Of a stretch of DNA of 64,000 bases, positions 27,311-35,978 are shown piece after piece. The first letter of the stretch is position 1. Each line of letters opens with the position of its first letter. Source of the stretch: Propionibacteriales bacterium (lineage in GTDB: Bacteria > Actinomycetota > Actinomycetes > Propionibacteriales > Nocardioidaceae); the NCBI GenBank assembly GCA_026392415.1, contig JAPLCC010000039.1:62001-126000 (forward strand), written 5' to 3'. The position numbers and the translations under genes are program-made. The notes below the pieces were generated by a model. The model had not been told where the DNA came from. It did no database searches and worked only from the letters and a program-made list of their open reading frames with translations.

Positions 27311-28333
27311 CTACCACAACGTGGCGAGAGCGACGGGCGCCGTCGGCTCGTCGACGACCCGCTCGGCGGCGTACGAGTGCTGGCTGGTCGTCGAGAAGTA
27401 GTTGATCCCGATGAAGTTGAACCACAGGGTGGCCAGGCCGACGAGCGCGAGCATGGCGGCCTTGCGGCCCTTCCAGCCGGCCGTGGCGCGGGCGTGGAGG
27501 TAGCCGGCGTAGACGACCCAGGTGATGAACGCCCACACCTCCTTCGGGTCCCAGTTCCAGTAGCGCGACCAGGCCTCGTGGGCCCAGATCGGGCCGGTGA
27601 TCAGGACCGCGAAGGTCCACACGGGGAACGCGAAGGCGTGCACGCGGTAGGCGAGCCGGTCCAGCGCCGGCAGCTCCGGCACGCGGGCGATCCAGCCGGA
27701 GAGGTCCCGCTCGGCGTCAGCGGCGCGACGCTCGGCGCGCTGGCGGACGAGGTACATGATCGACGCGATGCCGCCGAGGGTGAAGGTGCCGGTGGCGATC
27801 ACGGCCGACACGACGTGGATCACCAGCCACGGGGAGTTGAGGGCCTCGGTCAGCGGCGCGACCTCGTCGTGCAGCCAGATCACCGCGACCATCAGCACCG
27901 TCAGCACGAAGCCGACCACGAGAGGGCCCATCCAGGCCAGGCCGAACCGCTTGTGCAGGACGACGTACAACAGCGTCACGACGAAGGTGCCGGACACCGT
28001 GAACTCGTACATGTTGCCCCAGGGCACCCGATTCGGGTCCGCAGCCATGCCCCGCCCGAGCAGGGCCACGAAGTGCACCGCACCGGCGACGCAGGTCAGC
28101 AGGAAGCCGAGCCGCCCCAGGAAGGCAACCCGCTCGGACGGAGGTCGAGGAGGTTGCGCAGCAACCGTCTCGAGACCCGGTCCGCTCTCGCCCGCCGCGA
28201 CCAGCTCACGCTCACCAGCCGGCTGGCGCAGGGCCGCCCACTCGGCGAGGTGCACCAGCAGCGCAAGGAAGTAGACGAGACCGGCCATCGCAACCGCCTG
28301 GTTGCTCAGCGTCTCCCACTGGGTGTTTGTCAC
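27311..28333 (-). CDS. ccsB: Cytochrome c biogenesis protein CcsB/CcsA (heme handling, System II)
   Basis: Polytopic membrane protein (340 aa) that, with ResB, delivers heme to apocytochrome c outside the membrane. The WWD motif is present as WAHEAWSRYWNWDPKEVWAF near residue 260, and heme-ligand histidines are in several helices. A family A repeat (28143-28177) sits in the loop after the first helix and encodes GLETVAAQPPRPP, not expected in the family. The GTG start makes a GTGA overlap with the resB stop. Confidence 0.92.
   Translation of the reverse strand: MTNTQWETLSNQAVAMAGLVYFLALLVHLAEWAALRQPAGERELVAAGESGPGLETVAAQPPRPPSERVAFLGRLGFLLTCVAGAVHFVALLGRGMAADPNRVPWGNMYEFTVSGTFVVTLLYVVLHKRFGLAWMGPLVVGFVLTVLMVAVIWLHDEVAPLTEALNSPWLVIHVVSAVIATGTFTLGGIASIMYLVRQRAERRAADAERDLSGWIARVPELPALDRLAYRVHAFAFPVWTFAVLITGPIWAHEAWSRYWNWDPKEVWAFITWVVYAGYLHARATAGWKGRKAAMLALVGLATLWFNFIGINYFSTTSQHSYAAERVVDEPTAPVALATLW
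28143..28177. repeat. Family A palindromic element A5, inside ccsB
   Basis: Exact 35-base copy of A1 in the same orientation on the plus strand. Because ccsB is on the minus strand and in another phase, it is read as GLETVAAQPPRPP, a different peptide from the one in menE. Confidence 0.8.
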
Positions 28334-29931
28334 GTCCGGACCTCCTGCAGTTGCGCCAGCAGCGTGGCGAGGACTTCGTCCATCTCGCCGTTGCCGGAGC
28401 GATCGAGTACGGCGACCTCGACTCGAGTGCCGCCGACACCTTCCATTGTGTCCCCCGGGCCCGCGGCCACCGCAACGGCCCGTACCCACACGCGGCGCGG
28501 CCGGAGGAACAGCGATGCGCACAGTCCGATCAACGCGAGGATCACGCCGATCAGCGCGACCCCCTTGCCGGGCGTCTGGCTGATCTGGACCCGGATCCAG
28601 GGGTCGACCCGCTCGAAGGTGACCGAGCCCAGTCCGTCGGGCAGTTCGACGGTGTCGCCGACCTGCAGGTCGAGACGGAACGGCTTGCCGTCCTCGCCCT
28701 TGACCTGGGTCGCCTCGGACTTGTCGAGGACGTAGACCGACTGCGACTGTCCGTCGTCCAGACCGATGTCGCCCGTGAACGCCAGCATCGACAGGGTCGG
28801 GAACAGGTCGTCGCCGAAGACCGTCACCGGGTCGCCGTCGACCATCTCGAAGGTCGGGTAGAAGAGGCCCTCGAGCCCGATCTGCCCGGGCTTCGCGGCC
28901 GGGGCCTTCACGACACCGAACGACAGGAAGGTCGCGTCCTGCGGAAGGAAGACCGTCGGACCGGTCGCGACGACGTCGCCCTTGCCGTCTCGCACGGTGA
29001 TGACCGGGGCGTAGCCGTGGCCGATCAGGAAGACCTCGGTGCCGTCGACGTTGAGCGGGTGGTTGACCCGCAACGTGTAGTCCTTCGCATCGGACTCACC
29101 CTCGCGGTACGACAGGTCGGCCTCGAACTTGCGGGCCTGACCGGCACGGGGACCCTCCTTGAGCCAGTCGACCCGGAAGTCCTCGACGTTGAACCGGAAG
29201 TCCTTCATCTGCTGCGGGGTGAACAGGCCACCGGGCTTGAAGTCGTCGTACTGGGTGAGGTTGTTGCTGAAGGTGCTGCCCTCGACCAGGATCACGCCGC
29301 CCTGGTAGCCCCAGAGCCCACCGACCGCGAAGCCGGCCAGCACGATCAGCACCGACAGGTGGAAGACCAGGTTGCCCGCCTCGCGCAGGTAGCCGCGCTC
29401 GGCCGCGACGGCGTCGTCGCCATCGGCCGCGACCCGCAGGCGATGCCGCCGACCGAGGACCTTGCGCGCCTGCTCGAGCACGTCGTCGGGCGTCAGTTCG
29501 GTGCGGTACGCCGCGTGGACCGGCATCCGGGACAGGTTGCGGGGCGCCGCCGGGGGCTGGGCACGCAACGCCCGGGCGTAGACGAACACGCGCGGCACGA
29601 TGCAACCGACGAGGGAGAGGGTCAACAAGAGATAGATCGCCGAGAACCAGGGCGAGCTGTAGACCGAGAAAAGGTCCAGTCGCTCGTAGAGCGGGGTCAG
29701 CTTCGGGTGCTGGTCCTTCCAGCGGGTGACGGCGAGCGAGTCGACGCCCTGCTGCGGGATCACCGAGCCGGGGATCGCGGCGAGCGCGAGCATCAGGAGC
29801 AGCATCAGTGCGGTCCGCATCGAGCTGATCTGGCGCCAGACCCAGCGAGCGAGCTCGCGGGCATTCAGCTCGCCGGGGCGGCGGGCGCGGGCATCGGGCC
29901 TGGGCTCCTGCCGGGCATCGGGACTGCTCAT
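28330..29931 (-). CDS. resB: Cytochrome c biogenesis protein ResB
   Basis: Partner of CcsB in System II cytochrome c maturation, 533 aa. Three helices at the N-terminal side (for example MRTALMLLLMLALAAIPGSVIPQ and FSAIYLLLTLSLVGCIVPRVFVY, each shown in part), then one near residue 190 (LVFHLSVLIVLAGFAVGGLWG), a large extracellular domain, and a last helix near residue 470. The ATG overlaps the ccdA stop and its stop overlaps the ccsB start. Confidence 0.93.
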   Translation of the reverse strand: MSSPDARQEPRPDARARRPGELNARELARWVWRQISSMRTALMLLLMLALAAIPGSVIPQQGVDSLAVTRWKDQHPKLTPLYERLDLFSVYSSPWFSAIYLLLTLSLVGCIVPRVFVYARALRAQPPAAPRNLSRMPVHAAYRTELTPDDVLEQARKVLGRRHRLRVAADGDDAVAAERGYLREAGNLVFHLSVLIVLAGFAVGGLWGYQGGVILVEGSTFSNNLTQYDDFKPGGLFTPQQMKDFRFNVEDFRVDWLKEGPRAGQARKFEADLSYREGESDAKDYTLRVNHPLNVDGTEVFLIGHGYAPVITVRDGKGDVVATGPTVFLPQDATFLSFGVVKAPAAKPGQIGLEGLFYPTFEMVDGDPVTVFGDDLFPTLSMLAFTGDIGLDDGQSQSVYVLDKSEATQVKGEDGKPFRLDLQVGDTVELPDGLGSVTFERVDPWIRVQISQTPGKGVALIGVILALIGLCASLFLRPRRVWVRAVAVAAGPGDTMEGVGGTRVEVAVLDRSGNGEMDEVLATLLAQLQEVRT

Positions 29932-30692
29932 ACCGCGGTCTCCCCGAAGTCGACGGTACGCAGTTGGGCCCACTGGACGACGTGGTCCCACCAGCCGGTG
30001 ACCATCAGCACCCCGATGACGACGAGGAAGAACCCACCGGTCCTCATCACGGCGACCTGGTGGCGGCGTACCCACCGCAGGGCACCGACGGTGCGGTCGT
30101 AGAAGACCGCGACCAGGACGAACGGCAGTCCGAGGCCCAGCGCGTAGCAGAGAGCGAGCAGGCCGCCGCGCGCAGCGGTGGCCCCATCGGCGTAGGTCAG
30201 GTTGAGGATGGCCCCGAAGGTCGGACCGATGCAGGGGCTCCACCCGATCGCGAACATCGCGCCGATGAGCGGCGCAGCACCCAGCCCGACCGCCGGGATC
30301 CGGTGCATCCGGAAGTCCCGCTGCAGGAAGGGCACCAGACCCGCGAACGACAGGCCGAGGACGATCAACAAGATCCCGAGCACGAGAGTGATCGTGTTCT
30401 CCCACTGCTGCAACCTGCCCGCCGCACCGCCGAACGCCGTACCGGCGAAGACGAAGACGACCGCGAAGCCCAGCACGAACAGGACCGAACCGGCCAGCAT
30501 CCGGCCGCGGCGCTGTCCCGCCTCGCCGCTGGCCAGGTCGGCTCCGGACAGGCCGGTCGCATAGGAGAGGTAGCCGGGGAGCAACGGGAGCACGCACGGG
30601 GAGAAGAAGGAGACCAGGCCGGCGATCAACGCCACCGGCACGGCCAGGCCGAGCGAGCCGACCGACGCCTGCTCGGTGAACCAGTCGCCCAT
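29928..30692 (-). CDS. ccdA: Cytochrome c biogenesis protein CcdA
   Basis: Thiol-disulfide electron carrier through the membrane (254 aa, six helices) that keeps apocytochrome c and TlpA reduced. The redox cysteines are visible as SFFSPCVLPLLPGYL near residue 30 and GWSPCIGPTFGAILN near residue 145. Start MGDWFTEQASVG; its ATG shares the last base of the tlpA stop (TGATG). Confidence 0.94.
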   Translation of the reverse strand: MGDWFTEQASVGSLGLAVPVALIAGLVSFFSPCVLPLLPGYLSYATGLSGADLASGEAGQRRGRMLAGSVLFVLGFAVVFVFAGTAFGGAAGRLQQWENTITLVLGILLIVLGLSFAGLVPFLQRDFRMHRIPAVGLGAAPLIGAMFAIGWSPCIGPTFGAILNLTYADGATAARGGLLALCYALGLGLPFVLVAVFYDRTVGALRWVRRHQVAVMRTGGFFLVVIGVLMVTGWWDHVVQWAQLRTVDFGETAV

Positions 30693-31270
30693 CAGTCGGA
30701 CTCGGCCAGGGTGTCGTCGATCAAGGTCGTCAGCGTGCTCTTCGACGGGATCGGGCCGTTGATCAGGGCGGCGACGCGACCCTCCTTGTCGAGCACGACG
30801 GTCGCCGGCGTGGCGTGCGGGGCGAACTTGCCCAGGCGCAGCAGGGTCTCGCTGCCCGGGTCGTAGAGCGAGGGATAGGTGACGCCACGGTCGCGTTCGA
30901 AGGAGGCGGCGTTCTCGGGCGCGAGGTCGCGGATGTTGATGCCGACGAAGGCGACCTCGTCGGCGTCGGACTCCTCCTCGGCGTCGTTGAGCATCGGCAT
31001 CTCGGTGCGGCACGGACCGCAGCCGGACCACCACACGTTGAGGACCACGACCTTGCCGCGCAGGTCGGTCACGTCGAGCGGGTCACCCTGGACCGTCGTA
31101 CCGCTGAAGGAGACGGGACCCTCCCGCTCGGCCTTCGCCACCTCGAGCACCTGGCCGTCGCCGGGGACGTAGTCGCCGTCGCCGGTGCCGCTGACGTCCG
31201 AGCATCCGGCCGTCAGCACGAGGGCGGCGAGCAGGGCCGCGACACGAGTCATCCGGGTCATTCGGGTCAT
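30692..31270 (-). CDS. TlpA/ResA-like thiol-disulfide lipoprotein
   Basis: Extracytoplasmic thioredoxin-fold protein, 192 aa, that reduces apocytochrome c thiols in System II. The N-terminus carries a signal peptide with lipobox LTAGC (Cys at residue 23). The active site is WWSGCGPCRTEMP, and cis-Pro is in HATPATVVLD. The gene begins with three tandem copies of ATG-ACN-CGN (ATGs at 31270, 31261, 31252), so three starts are possible; the first overlaps the upstream stop. Confidence 0.92.
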   Translation of the reverse strand: MTRMTRMTRVAALLAALVLTAGCSDVSGTGDGDYVPGDGQVLEVAKAEREGPVSFSGTTVQGDPLDVTDLRGKVVVLNVWWSGCGPCRTEMPMLNDAEEESDADEVAFVGINIRDLAPENAASFERDRGVTYPSLYDPGSETLLRLGKFAPHATPATVVLDKEGRVAALINGPIPSKSTLTTLIDDTLAESD

Positions 31271-31962
31271 TCGGGAGGCGTTCCCTCCGGCTTGTTCTCC
31301 TCCGGAGCGTCCCCGGCGGAGAACGGCGCAGCGACGTCGCCGGTCGGGATCAGGTCGATGGCCGGCTCGGCGTAGCTGACCTGGACCAGCTCCTCACCAG
31401 CGAAGTGGAACGACGTGATCGAGCAGAGGGTGCACTGCCGCTTGCGCGGGTCGTGCAGGAACGAGCGCTTCTCCGCCGCCAGTCGAGTCGTCCAGATCGG
31501 GAGCTGGTGGGAGACGAGCACGGCCTCGTGGCCCTGCGCTTCGAGGCGGGCGTCGTGCACGGCAGCCATCATCCGCTCGACGATCAGCTTGTACGGCTCG
31601 CCCCACGACGGCTTCAGCGGGTTGTAGAGGTGGCGCCACAGCAACGGGTTGCGCAGCGCGTTGTTGCCCTTGCCGAAGGTGCGCCCCTCGAACCGGTTGG
31701 TCGATTCGAGGACGCGCGGCTCGAGGCCGATCTCGAGACCCAGCTTGGCGGCCAGCGGCCCGGCTGTCTCCTGTGCCCGCTCCAGGGGCGAGGACCGGAT
31801 CACGGTGACGTCGTTGGACCCGAGCGCCTCGGCGACGCGATCGGCCATCGCCCGGCCGCGGACCGACAGGTGGAAGCCGTCGCGGCGGCCGTAGAGGACG
31901 CCCTCGGGGTTGTGGACCTCGCCGTGGCGGACCAGGTGGACGACGGTGTCGGGCGTGGTCAT
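31267..31962 (-). CDS. Histidine phosphatase family protein (phosphoglycerate mutase-like)
   Basis: 231 aa with the catalytic LVRHGE at residues 9-14, the [11 protein letters not shown] motif near residue 57 and the second His in VSHQLPIW near residue 160. Substrate unknown. Also conserved here in M. tuberculosis (Rv0525, from memory) between hemL and the cytochrome c genes. Four-base overlaps with both neighbours suggest cotranslation. Confidence 0.88.
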   Translation of the reverse strand: MTTPDTVVHLVRHGEVHNPEGVLYGRRDGFHLSVRGRAMADRVAEALGSNDVTVIRSSPLERAQETAGPLAAKLGLEIGLEPRVLESTNRFEGRTFGKGNNALRNPLLWRHLYNPLKPSWGEPYKLIVERMMAAVHDARLEAQGHEAVLVSHQLPIWTTRLAAEKRSFLHDPRKRQCTLCSITSFHFAGEELVQVSYAEPAIDLIPTGDVAAPFSAGDAPEENKPEGTPPE

Positions 31963-33281
31963 GAGGTCGCTCCGGGAACGGCCGCTGCGGCAACCGCTGC
32001 AGCGGGAAGGGCGTCGAGGACGTGCTGGACGGCACGGTCGTCGTGTGAGGACGAGACGAACCAGGCTTCGTAGGCCGACGGGGGCAGGTGGACGCCACGG
32101 TCGAGCATCGCGTGGAAGAACGCGCCGTACGCCGCCGCGTCGGTGCGCTGCGCCTCGGCGAAGTTGGTGACCGCGTCGTCGGTGAGAAACACCGAGAACA
32201 TCGAGCCGGTCGACTGGATGACGTGCGGGACACCGGCGGCGGTGAACGCCTCGGCCGCGCCGGCTCGCAGTGCATCGGCGACCACGTCGAGCCGGGCATA
32301 GACCGCGTCGTCGGCCGCGGTGAGAGTGGCCAGTCCGGCGGCCGTCGCGATCGGGTTCCCCGACAGCGTGCCGGCCTGGTAGACGGGGCCCTCGGGTGCG
32401 AGGTGGGCCATCACGTCGGCGCGACCGCCGAAGGCAGCGGCCGGGAAGCCACCGCCCATCACCTTGCCGAAGGTCATCAGGTCGGGGGCCCAGCCCTCGA
32501 CGGCGCCGTCGGTGCCCCACTGGCCCGCTGCGGAGACCCGGAAGCCGGTCATCACCTCGTCGCTGATGAACAGCGCGCCGTGCGCACGGCAGGTCTCGGC
32601 GAGGAACGCGTTGAAGCCGGGCGCCGGCGGGACCACGCCCATGTTGCCGGGCGCTGCCTCGGTGATGAGGCAGGCGATCCGGTCGCCGTACTCGGCGAAG
32701 ACAGCGGTGACGGCGGCCGGGTCGTTGTAGGGCAGCACGACGGTCAGGTCCGTCGAGCTGGCCGGCACCCCGGGCGTGCCCGGGATGGAGAAGGTGGTGA
32801 GTCCGGAGCCAGCCGCAGCGAGGAGCGAGTCGACGTGGCCGTGGTAGCAACCGGCGAACTTCACGACGACGTCGCGGCCGGTGAAACCGCGCGCCAGCCG
32901 GATCGCCGACATGGTCGCCTCGGTGCCCGAGGAGACGAGCCGCAGGCGCTCGACGGGGGTCCGGGCAACGATCGCCTCGACCAGCTCGACCTCGCCCTCG
33001 GTGGGCGTGCCGTACGACGTGCCGCGGCCGACCGCGTCGCGCACCGCATCGACGACGGCCGGGTGCGCGTGGCCCAGCAGCATCGGCCCCCAGGAGCAGA
33101 TCAGGTCGACGTAGGTGTTGCCGTCGACATCGGTCAGCCACGGACCGGCAGCGGAGCGGATGAAGCGGGGCGTGCCGCCGACGGCATTGAAGGCACGCAC
33201 GGGCGAGTTGACCCCGCCGGGAGTCACGGCACGGGCCCTGGCGAAGAGGGCGTCGGAGCCGGTGGTCACGAGGTCTGGCAC
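31959..33281 (-). CDS. hemL: Glutamate-1-semialdehyde 2,1-aminomutase
   Basis: PLP-dependent conversion of glutamate-1-semialdehyde to 5-aminolevulinate (440 aa), the second step of the C5 heme pathway. Motifs: [13 protein letters not shown] near residue 18, [16 protein letters not shown] and the PLP lysine in [11 protein letters not shown] near residue 268. Start at GTG ([13 protein letters not shown]); no ATG lies near. A GACAAT sequence six bases before the GTG would fit a leaderless promoter -10. It heads the hemL-phosphatase-tlpA-ccdA-resB-ccsB operon. Confidence 0.93.
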   Translation of the reverse strand: MPDLVTTGSDALFARARAVTPGGVNSPVRAFNAVGGTPRFIRSAAGPWLTDVDGNTYVDLICSWGPMLLGHAHPAVVDAVRDAVGRGTSYGTPTEGEVELVEAIVARTPVERLRLVSSGTEATMSAIRLARGFTGRDVVVKFAGCYHGHVDSLLAAAGSGLTTFSIPGTPGVPASSTDLTVVLPYNDPAAVTAVFAEYGDRIACLITEAAPGNMGVVPPAPGFNAFLAETCRAHGALFISDEVMTGFRVSAAGQWGTDGAVEGWAPDLMTFGKVMGGGFPAAAFGGRADVMAHLAPEGPVYQAGTLSGNPIATAAGLATLTAADDAVYARLDVVADALRAGAAEAFTAAGVPHVIQSTGSMFSVFLTDDAVTNFAEAQRTDAAAYGAFFHAMLDRGVHLPPSAYEAWFVSSSHDDRAVQHVLDALPAAAVAAAAVPGATS

Positions 33282-33385
33282 CGCGCCATTGTCACTGATC
33301 GACCCCAGCGGATCCCCATCGCGGTCGGTTTGGCACGGACGCGCATACCACGTCGTCCGCTTTGTGAGCGGGAACATGTGACACC

Positions 33386-33414
33386 CGTAACGTCGGTGTG
33401 TCAAACTTCGTTGT
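33386..33414 (+). promoter_or_regulatory. BldN-type promoter candidate upstream of the lytic transglycosylase
   Basis: CGTAAC at 33386-33391, 17 bases, CGTTGT at 33409-33414. This fits the published BldN-type consensus (CGTAAC, about 16, CGTTNA) with one extra spacer base. The same spacing is found at 47309-47337 and 48212-48240. Confidence 0.6.
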
Positions 33415-33541
33415 CCAGGTGTCACGCCATTCAGGTGGTCCACATCGTGGGTCGCCGGACAACGCGTGACGCACGGGTGGGCCCAGCGAGGGAGTGGCCC
33501 ACGGAGATCGGCCGAGAGGCCAAGGGGAGAGAGTCCGAAAT
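33415..33541 (+). promoter_or_regulatory. Structured 5' leader of the lytic transglycosylase
   Basis: About 120 bases between the predicted start site and the ATG. Visible pairings: TTGTCC (33411-33416) with GGACAA (33457-33462), GTCACGC (33421-33427) with GCGTGAC, GTGGGCC with GGCCCAC, and a small hairpin GGCC-GAGA-GGCC with a GNRA loop just before the AAGGGGAGAG ribosome-binding site. Leaders of cell-wall hydrolase genes in actinobacteria often hold c-di-AMP riboswitches, but I could not match its conserved blocks, so the class is unknown. Confidence 0.45.
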
Positions 33542-34753
33542 ATGTCGAGGAAGCGTCTGGGGCGTCTGCAGCGCGTCGCCACCATCATTCCGCTCGCTCT
33601 GCTTTCGGCAGCGTGGACCGCATCCGTCGCCGGCATCGGCAGCGTCGCGGCACCGATCACGGCCAACGAGGCCCCGGGGCAGCTCGACGACGGCACCAGC
33701 GTGCCCGAGGAGTCCATCGAGGACCCCGCCAGCTTCTCCGACCCGGCAGACATCGAGGGTCTCAACGGTGGCAACGAGGCGGGCATCATCTCCGCTGCGT
33801 CGACCAACGCGATCCCGGCCGCCGCACTCGCCGCCTACCAGCGCGCCGAGACGGTCATCAACTCCGCGGACGAGTCCTGCAACATCACCTGGCAGCTCAT
33901 TGCCGCGATCGGCCGTGTGGAGTCCAACCACGGTCGCTTCGGTGGCAACGTGCTCAACGACGACGGTGTCGCCACCCCGGGCATCTACGGCCTCCCGCTG
34001 AACGGCAAGAAGAACACCAAGGCGATCTCGGACACCGACGCCGGCGTCTACGACAACGACACCAAGTGGGACCGCGCCGTCGGCCCGATGCAGTTCATCC
34101 CCTCGACCTGGCAGGTCGTCGGCGTCGATGCTGACGACGACGCCGCCCGCAACCCGCAGGACATCGACGACGCAGCCCTCGCGGCCGCCGTCTACCTCTG
34201 CTCCGGAGACGGCGACCTCTCGACGGTCGTCGGCCAGCGCGCCTCGGTCTACCGCTACAACCACAGCCAGGCCTACGTCGACCTGGTCCTCAAGATCATG
34301 AACGCCTACCTCGAAGGCGACTTCACCTCGATCCCCAACAACTCGACGGCCGCTGGCTACGTCGTCCCCGAGCCGCCGAGCTTCAACACCGGCGGCGGCA
34401 AGGGCGGCAACGGCGGCCTCTCCGGCCCGGGCAGCAACAACGGCGGTTCCAGCAACCCCGGCACCACCGACCCGGGCACTGACCCGGGCACTGACCCCGG
34501 CACCGACCCGGGCAACGGCGGCAACCCCACCGGCCCGGGTAGCCCGGTCGATGAGGGCAAGAAGGCCGTCGAGGAGGTCGTCAAGCAGGTCGATGACGGT
34601 GTCGGAGCGGTGACGTCGAACCTCATCAGCGGTCTGCTCGGTCCGCTGCTCAAGGCGGACGCAGTCCCGGCCTGCCAGGCGGCGTTCCCGAAGCTGACCC
34701 AGTCGCTGCAGCTGCTGAACTGCCTTGTGAGTTACGGCCTCACGACGCCGTAA
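33542..34753 (+). CDS. Secreted lytic transglycosylase (SLT family)
   Basis: Peptidoglycan-cleaving enzyme, 403 aa. A signal peptide lies at residues 1-35 ([21 protein letters not shown]). The catalytic domain (about 95-240) has [16 protein letters not shown] with the catalytic Glu in RVESNHG and the family motif [11 protein letters not shown] Gly/Asn/Pro-rich linker with four tandem DPGT units (near residue 315-330, DNA 12-base tandem) leads to a C-terminal tail with two Cys ([10 protein letters not shown] and LLNCLV). Start ATG supported by GGGGAGAG. Confidence 0.92.
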   Translation: MSRKRLGRLQRVATIIPLALLSAAWTASVAGIGSVAAPITANEAPGQLDDGTSVPEESIEDPASFSDPADIEGLNGGNEAGIISAASTNAIPAAALAAYQRAETVINSADESCNITWQLIAAIGRVESNHGRFGGNVLNDDGVATPGIYGLPLNGKKNTKAISDTDAGVYDNDTKWDRAVGPMQFIPSTWQVVGVDADDDAARNPQDIDDAALAAAVYLCSGDGDLSTVVGQRASVYRYNHSQAYVDLVLKIMNAYLEGDFTSIPNNSTAAGYVVPEPPSFNTGGGKGGNGGLSGPGSNNGGSSNPGTTDPGTDPGTDPGTDPGNGGNPTGPGSPVDEGKKAVEEVVKQVDDGVGAVTSNLISGLLGPLLKADAVPACQAAFPKLTQSLQLLNCLVSYGLTTP

Positions 34754-34769
34754 CGCCAACGACGACGCA

Positions 34770-34799
34770 AGAGCCCCGGACCTCCTGGTCCGGGGCTCT
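34770..34799. terminator. Strong bidirectional terminator hairpin
   Basis: AGAGCCCCGGACC, loop TCCT, GGTCCGGGGCTCT: a perfect 13-bp stem, extended by flanking AACGACG/CGTCGTT. It serves the transglycosylase (+) and the convergent hemB (-). Confidence 0.85.
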
Positions 34800-34825
34800 C
34801 GTCGTTCCTGGCTCGTGCATGCGGG

Positions 34826-35821
34826 TCAGTGACGCAGCAGCCCCGCCGCTTCGACGGCCCAGTAGGTCAAGATCATGTCTGCGCCGGCGCGCCGGATCGA
34901 GGTGAGCGTCTCGAGGATCGCGGCCTCCCGCTCGATCCAGCCGTTGGCCGCGGCCGCCTCGACCATGGCGTACTCCCCCGAGATGTTGTACGCCGCCACG
35001 GGGACACCGAAGTCGGCCGCTGCGTCGGCGACGCGACGCAGCACGTCGAGGTAGGCCAGCGCCGGCTTCACCATCACGATGTCGGCGCCCTGCTCGATGT
35101 CCAGGAGCACCTCCCGCACGCTCTCCCGGGCGTTGCGGCCGTCCTGCTGGTACGTGCGCCGGTCGCCCTGCAAAGCGCTGTCCACGGCCTCCCGGAACGG
35201 TCCGTAGAAGGCGGAGGCGTACTTCGCGGAGTAGGCGAGGATGCCGACGTCGGTGTGGTCCGCGGCATCGAGGGCCTCGCGGATGACCGCCACCTGCCCG
35301 TCCATCATGCCGCTGGGTCCGACGAGCCCGGCGCCGGCCGCGGCCTGGACGACCGCCATCGCGGCGTACTGCTCGAGGGTGGCGTCGTTGTCGACCCGAC
35401 CCCGGGCATCGAGAACGCCGCAGTGGCCGTGGTCGGTGAACTCATCGAGGCACAGGTCGCTCATCACCACGAGCTCGTCGCCCACCTCTGCCACGACGTC
35501 GGCGATGGCGACGTTGAGGATGCCATCGGGGTCGATCGCGCCCGAGCCGCTGGCGTCCTTGGTCTCGGGGACGCCGAAGAGCATGACGCCGCGCAGACCG
35601 GCCTCGGCGGCCTCGGCAGCCGCCTTCCGCAGCGAGTCGCGGGTGTGCTGGACGACGCCCGGCATCGTGCTGATCGGAGTCGGCTCACTGGCGCCCTCGC
35701 GGACGAACATCGGCAGGATCAGCTGACCGGGCTGAAGCGTGGTCTCGGCGACGAGGTCACGCATCGCCGCCGTCGTACGCAGACGACGGGGGCGTACGAC
35801 GGGGCGCTGGATGTCGCTCAT
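34826..35821 (-). CDS. hemB: Delta-aminolevulinic acid dehydratase (porphobilinogen synthase)
   Basis: Condenses two aminolevulinates to porphobilinogen, 331 aa. Motifs: [10 protein letters not shown] near residue 33, [16 protein letters not shown] metal/active-site region near residue 118 (one cysteine pair, the usual Mg- or mixed-type pattern), [14 protein letters not shown] near residue 195 and the Schiff-base lysine in [11 protein letters not shown] near residue 250. Start at [11 protein letters not shown]. Separated from cobA-hemD by about 160 bases with a large inverted repeat. Confidence 0.94.
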   Translation of the reverse strand: MSDIQRPVVRPRRLRTTAAMRDLVAETTLQPGQLILPMFVREGASEPTPISTMPGVVQHTRDSLRKAAAEAAEAGLRGVMLFGVPETKDASGSGAIDPDGILNVAIADVVAEVGDELVVMSDLCLDEFTDHGHCGVLDARGRVDNDATLEQYAAMAVVQAAAGAGLVGPSGMMDGQVAVIREALDAADHTDVGILAYSAKYASAFYGPFREAVDSALQGDRRTYQQDGRNARESVREVLLDIEQGADIVMVKPALAYLDVLRRVADAAADFGVPVAAYNISGEYAMVEAAAANGWIEREAAILETLTSIRRAGADMILTYWAVEAAGLLRH

Positions 35822-35862
35822 GGCCTCATCATCGCAGCCGGCCCCGCCGTGGCGGCATCGCA

Positions 35863-35962
35863 TGTAACTCGGTGTTCGTGCATCCACCACGGCAAAACGG
35901 CATCTGCCACGGTGTCATGACTGGTCAGGACACCGTGGCAGAGAACCGAACACCGAGTTACA
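35863..35962. repeat. Nested inverted repeat between hemB and cobA-hemD
   Basis: Outer arms TGTAACTCGGTGTTCG (35863-35878) and CGAACACCGAGTTACA (35947-35962) are a perfect 16-bp inverted pair; inner arms CTGCCACGGTGTC (35904-35916) and GACACCGTGGCAG (35929-35941) are a perfect 13-bp pair; the 12-base loop contains TGACTGGTCA, itself nearly palindromic. It could be a compound terminator after cobA-hemD, or a small mobile element. Confidence 0.75.
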
Positions 35963-35978
35963 AGCGGGCTCGGCTCGG

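Noticed and set aside
31720..31745. Extra family A repeat copy in the phosphatase gene (CTCGAGACC)
   Set aside because: Only the short terminal motif matches; the protein sequence there is normal, so it is chance.
33415..33541. c-di-AMP (ydaO) riboswitch
   Set aside because: Position and target fit, but I could not find the conserved sequence blocks, so it is described only as a structured leader.
32088..34001. 637-codon plus-strand frame across hemL and into the lytic transglycosylase
   Set aside because: It runs antisense to hemL and then out of frame in the next gene; no recognisable domain.
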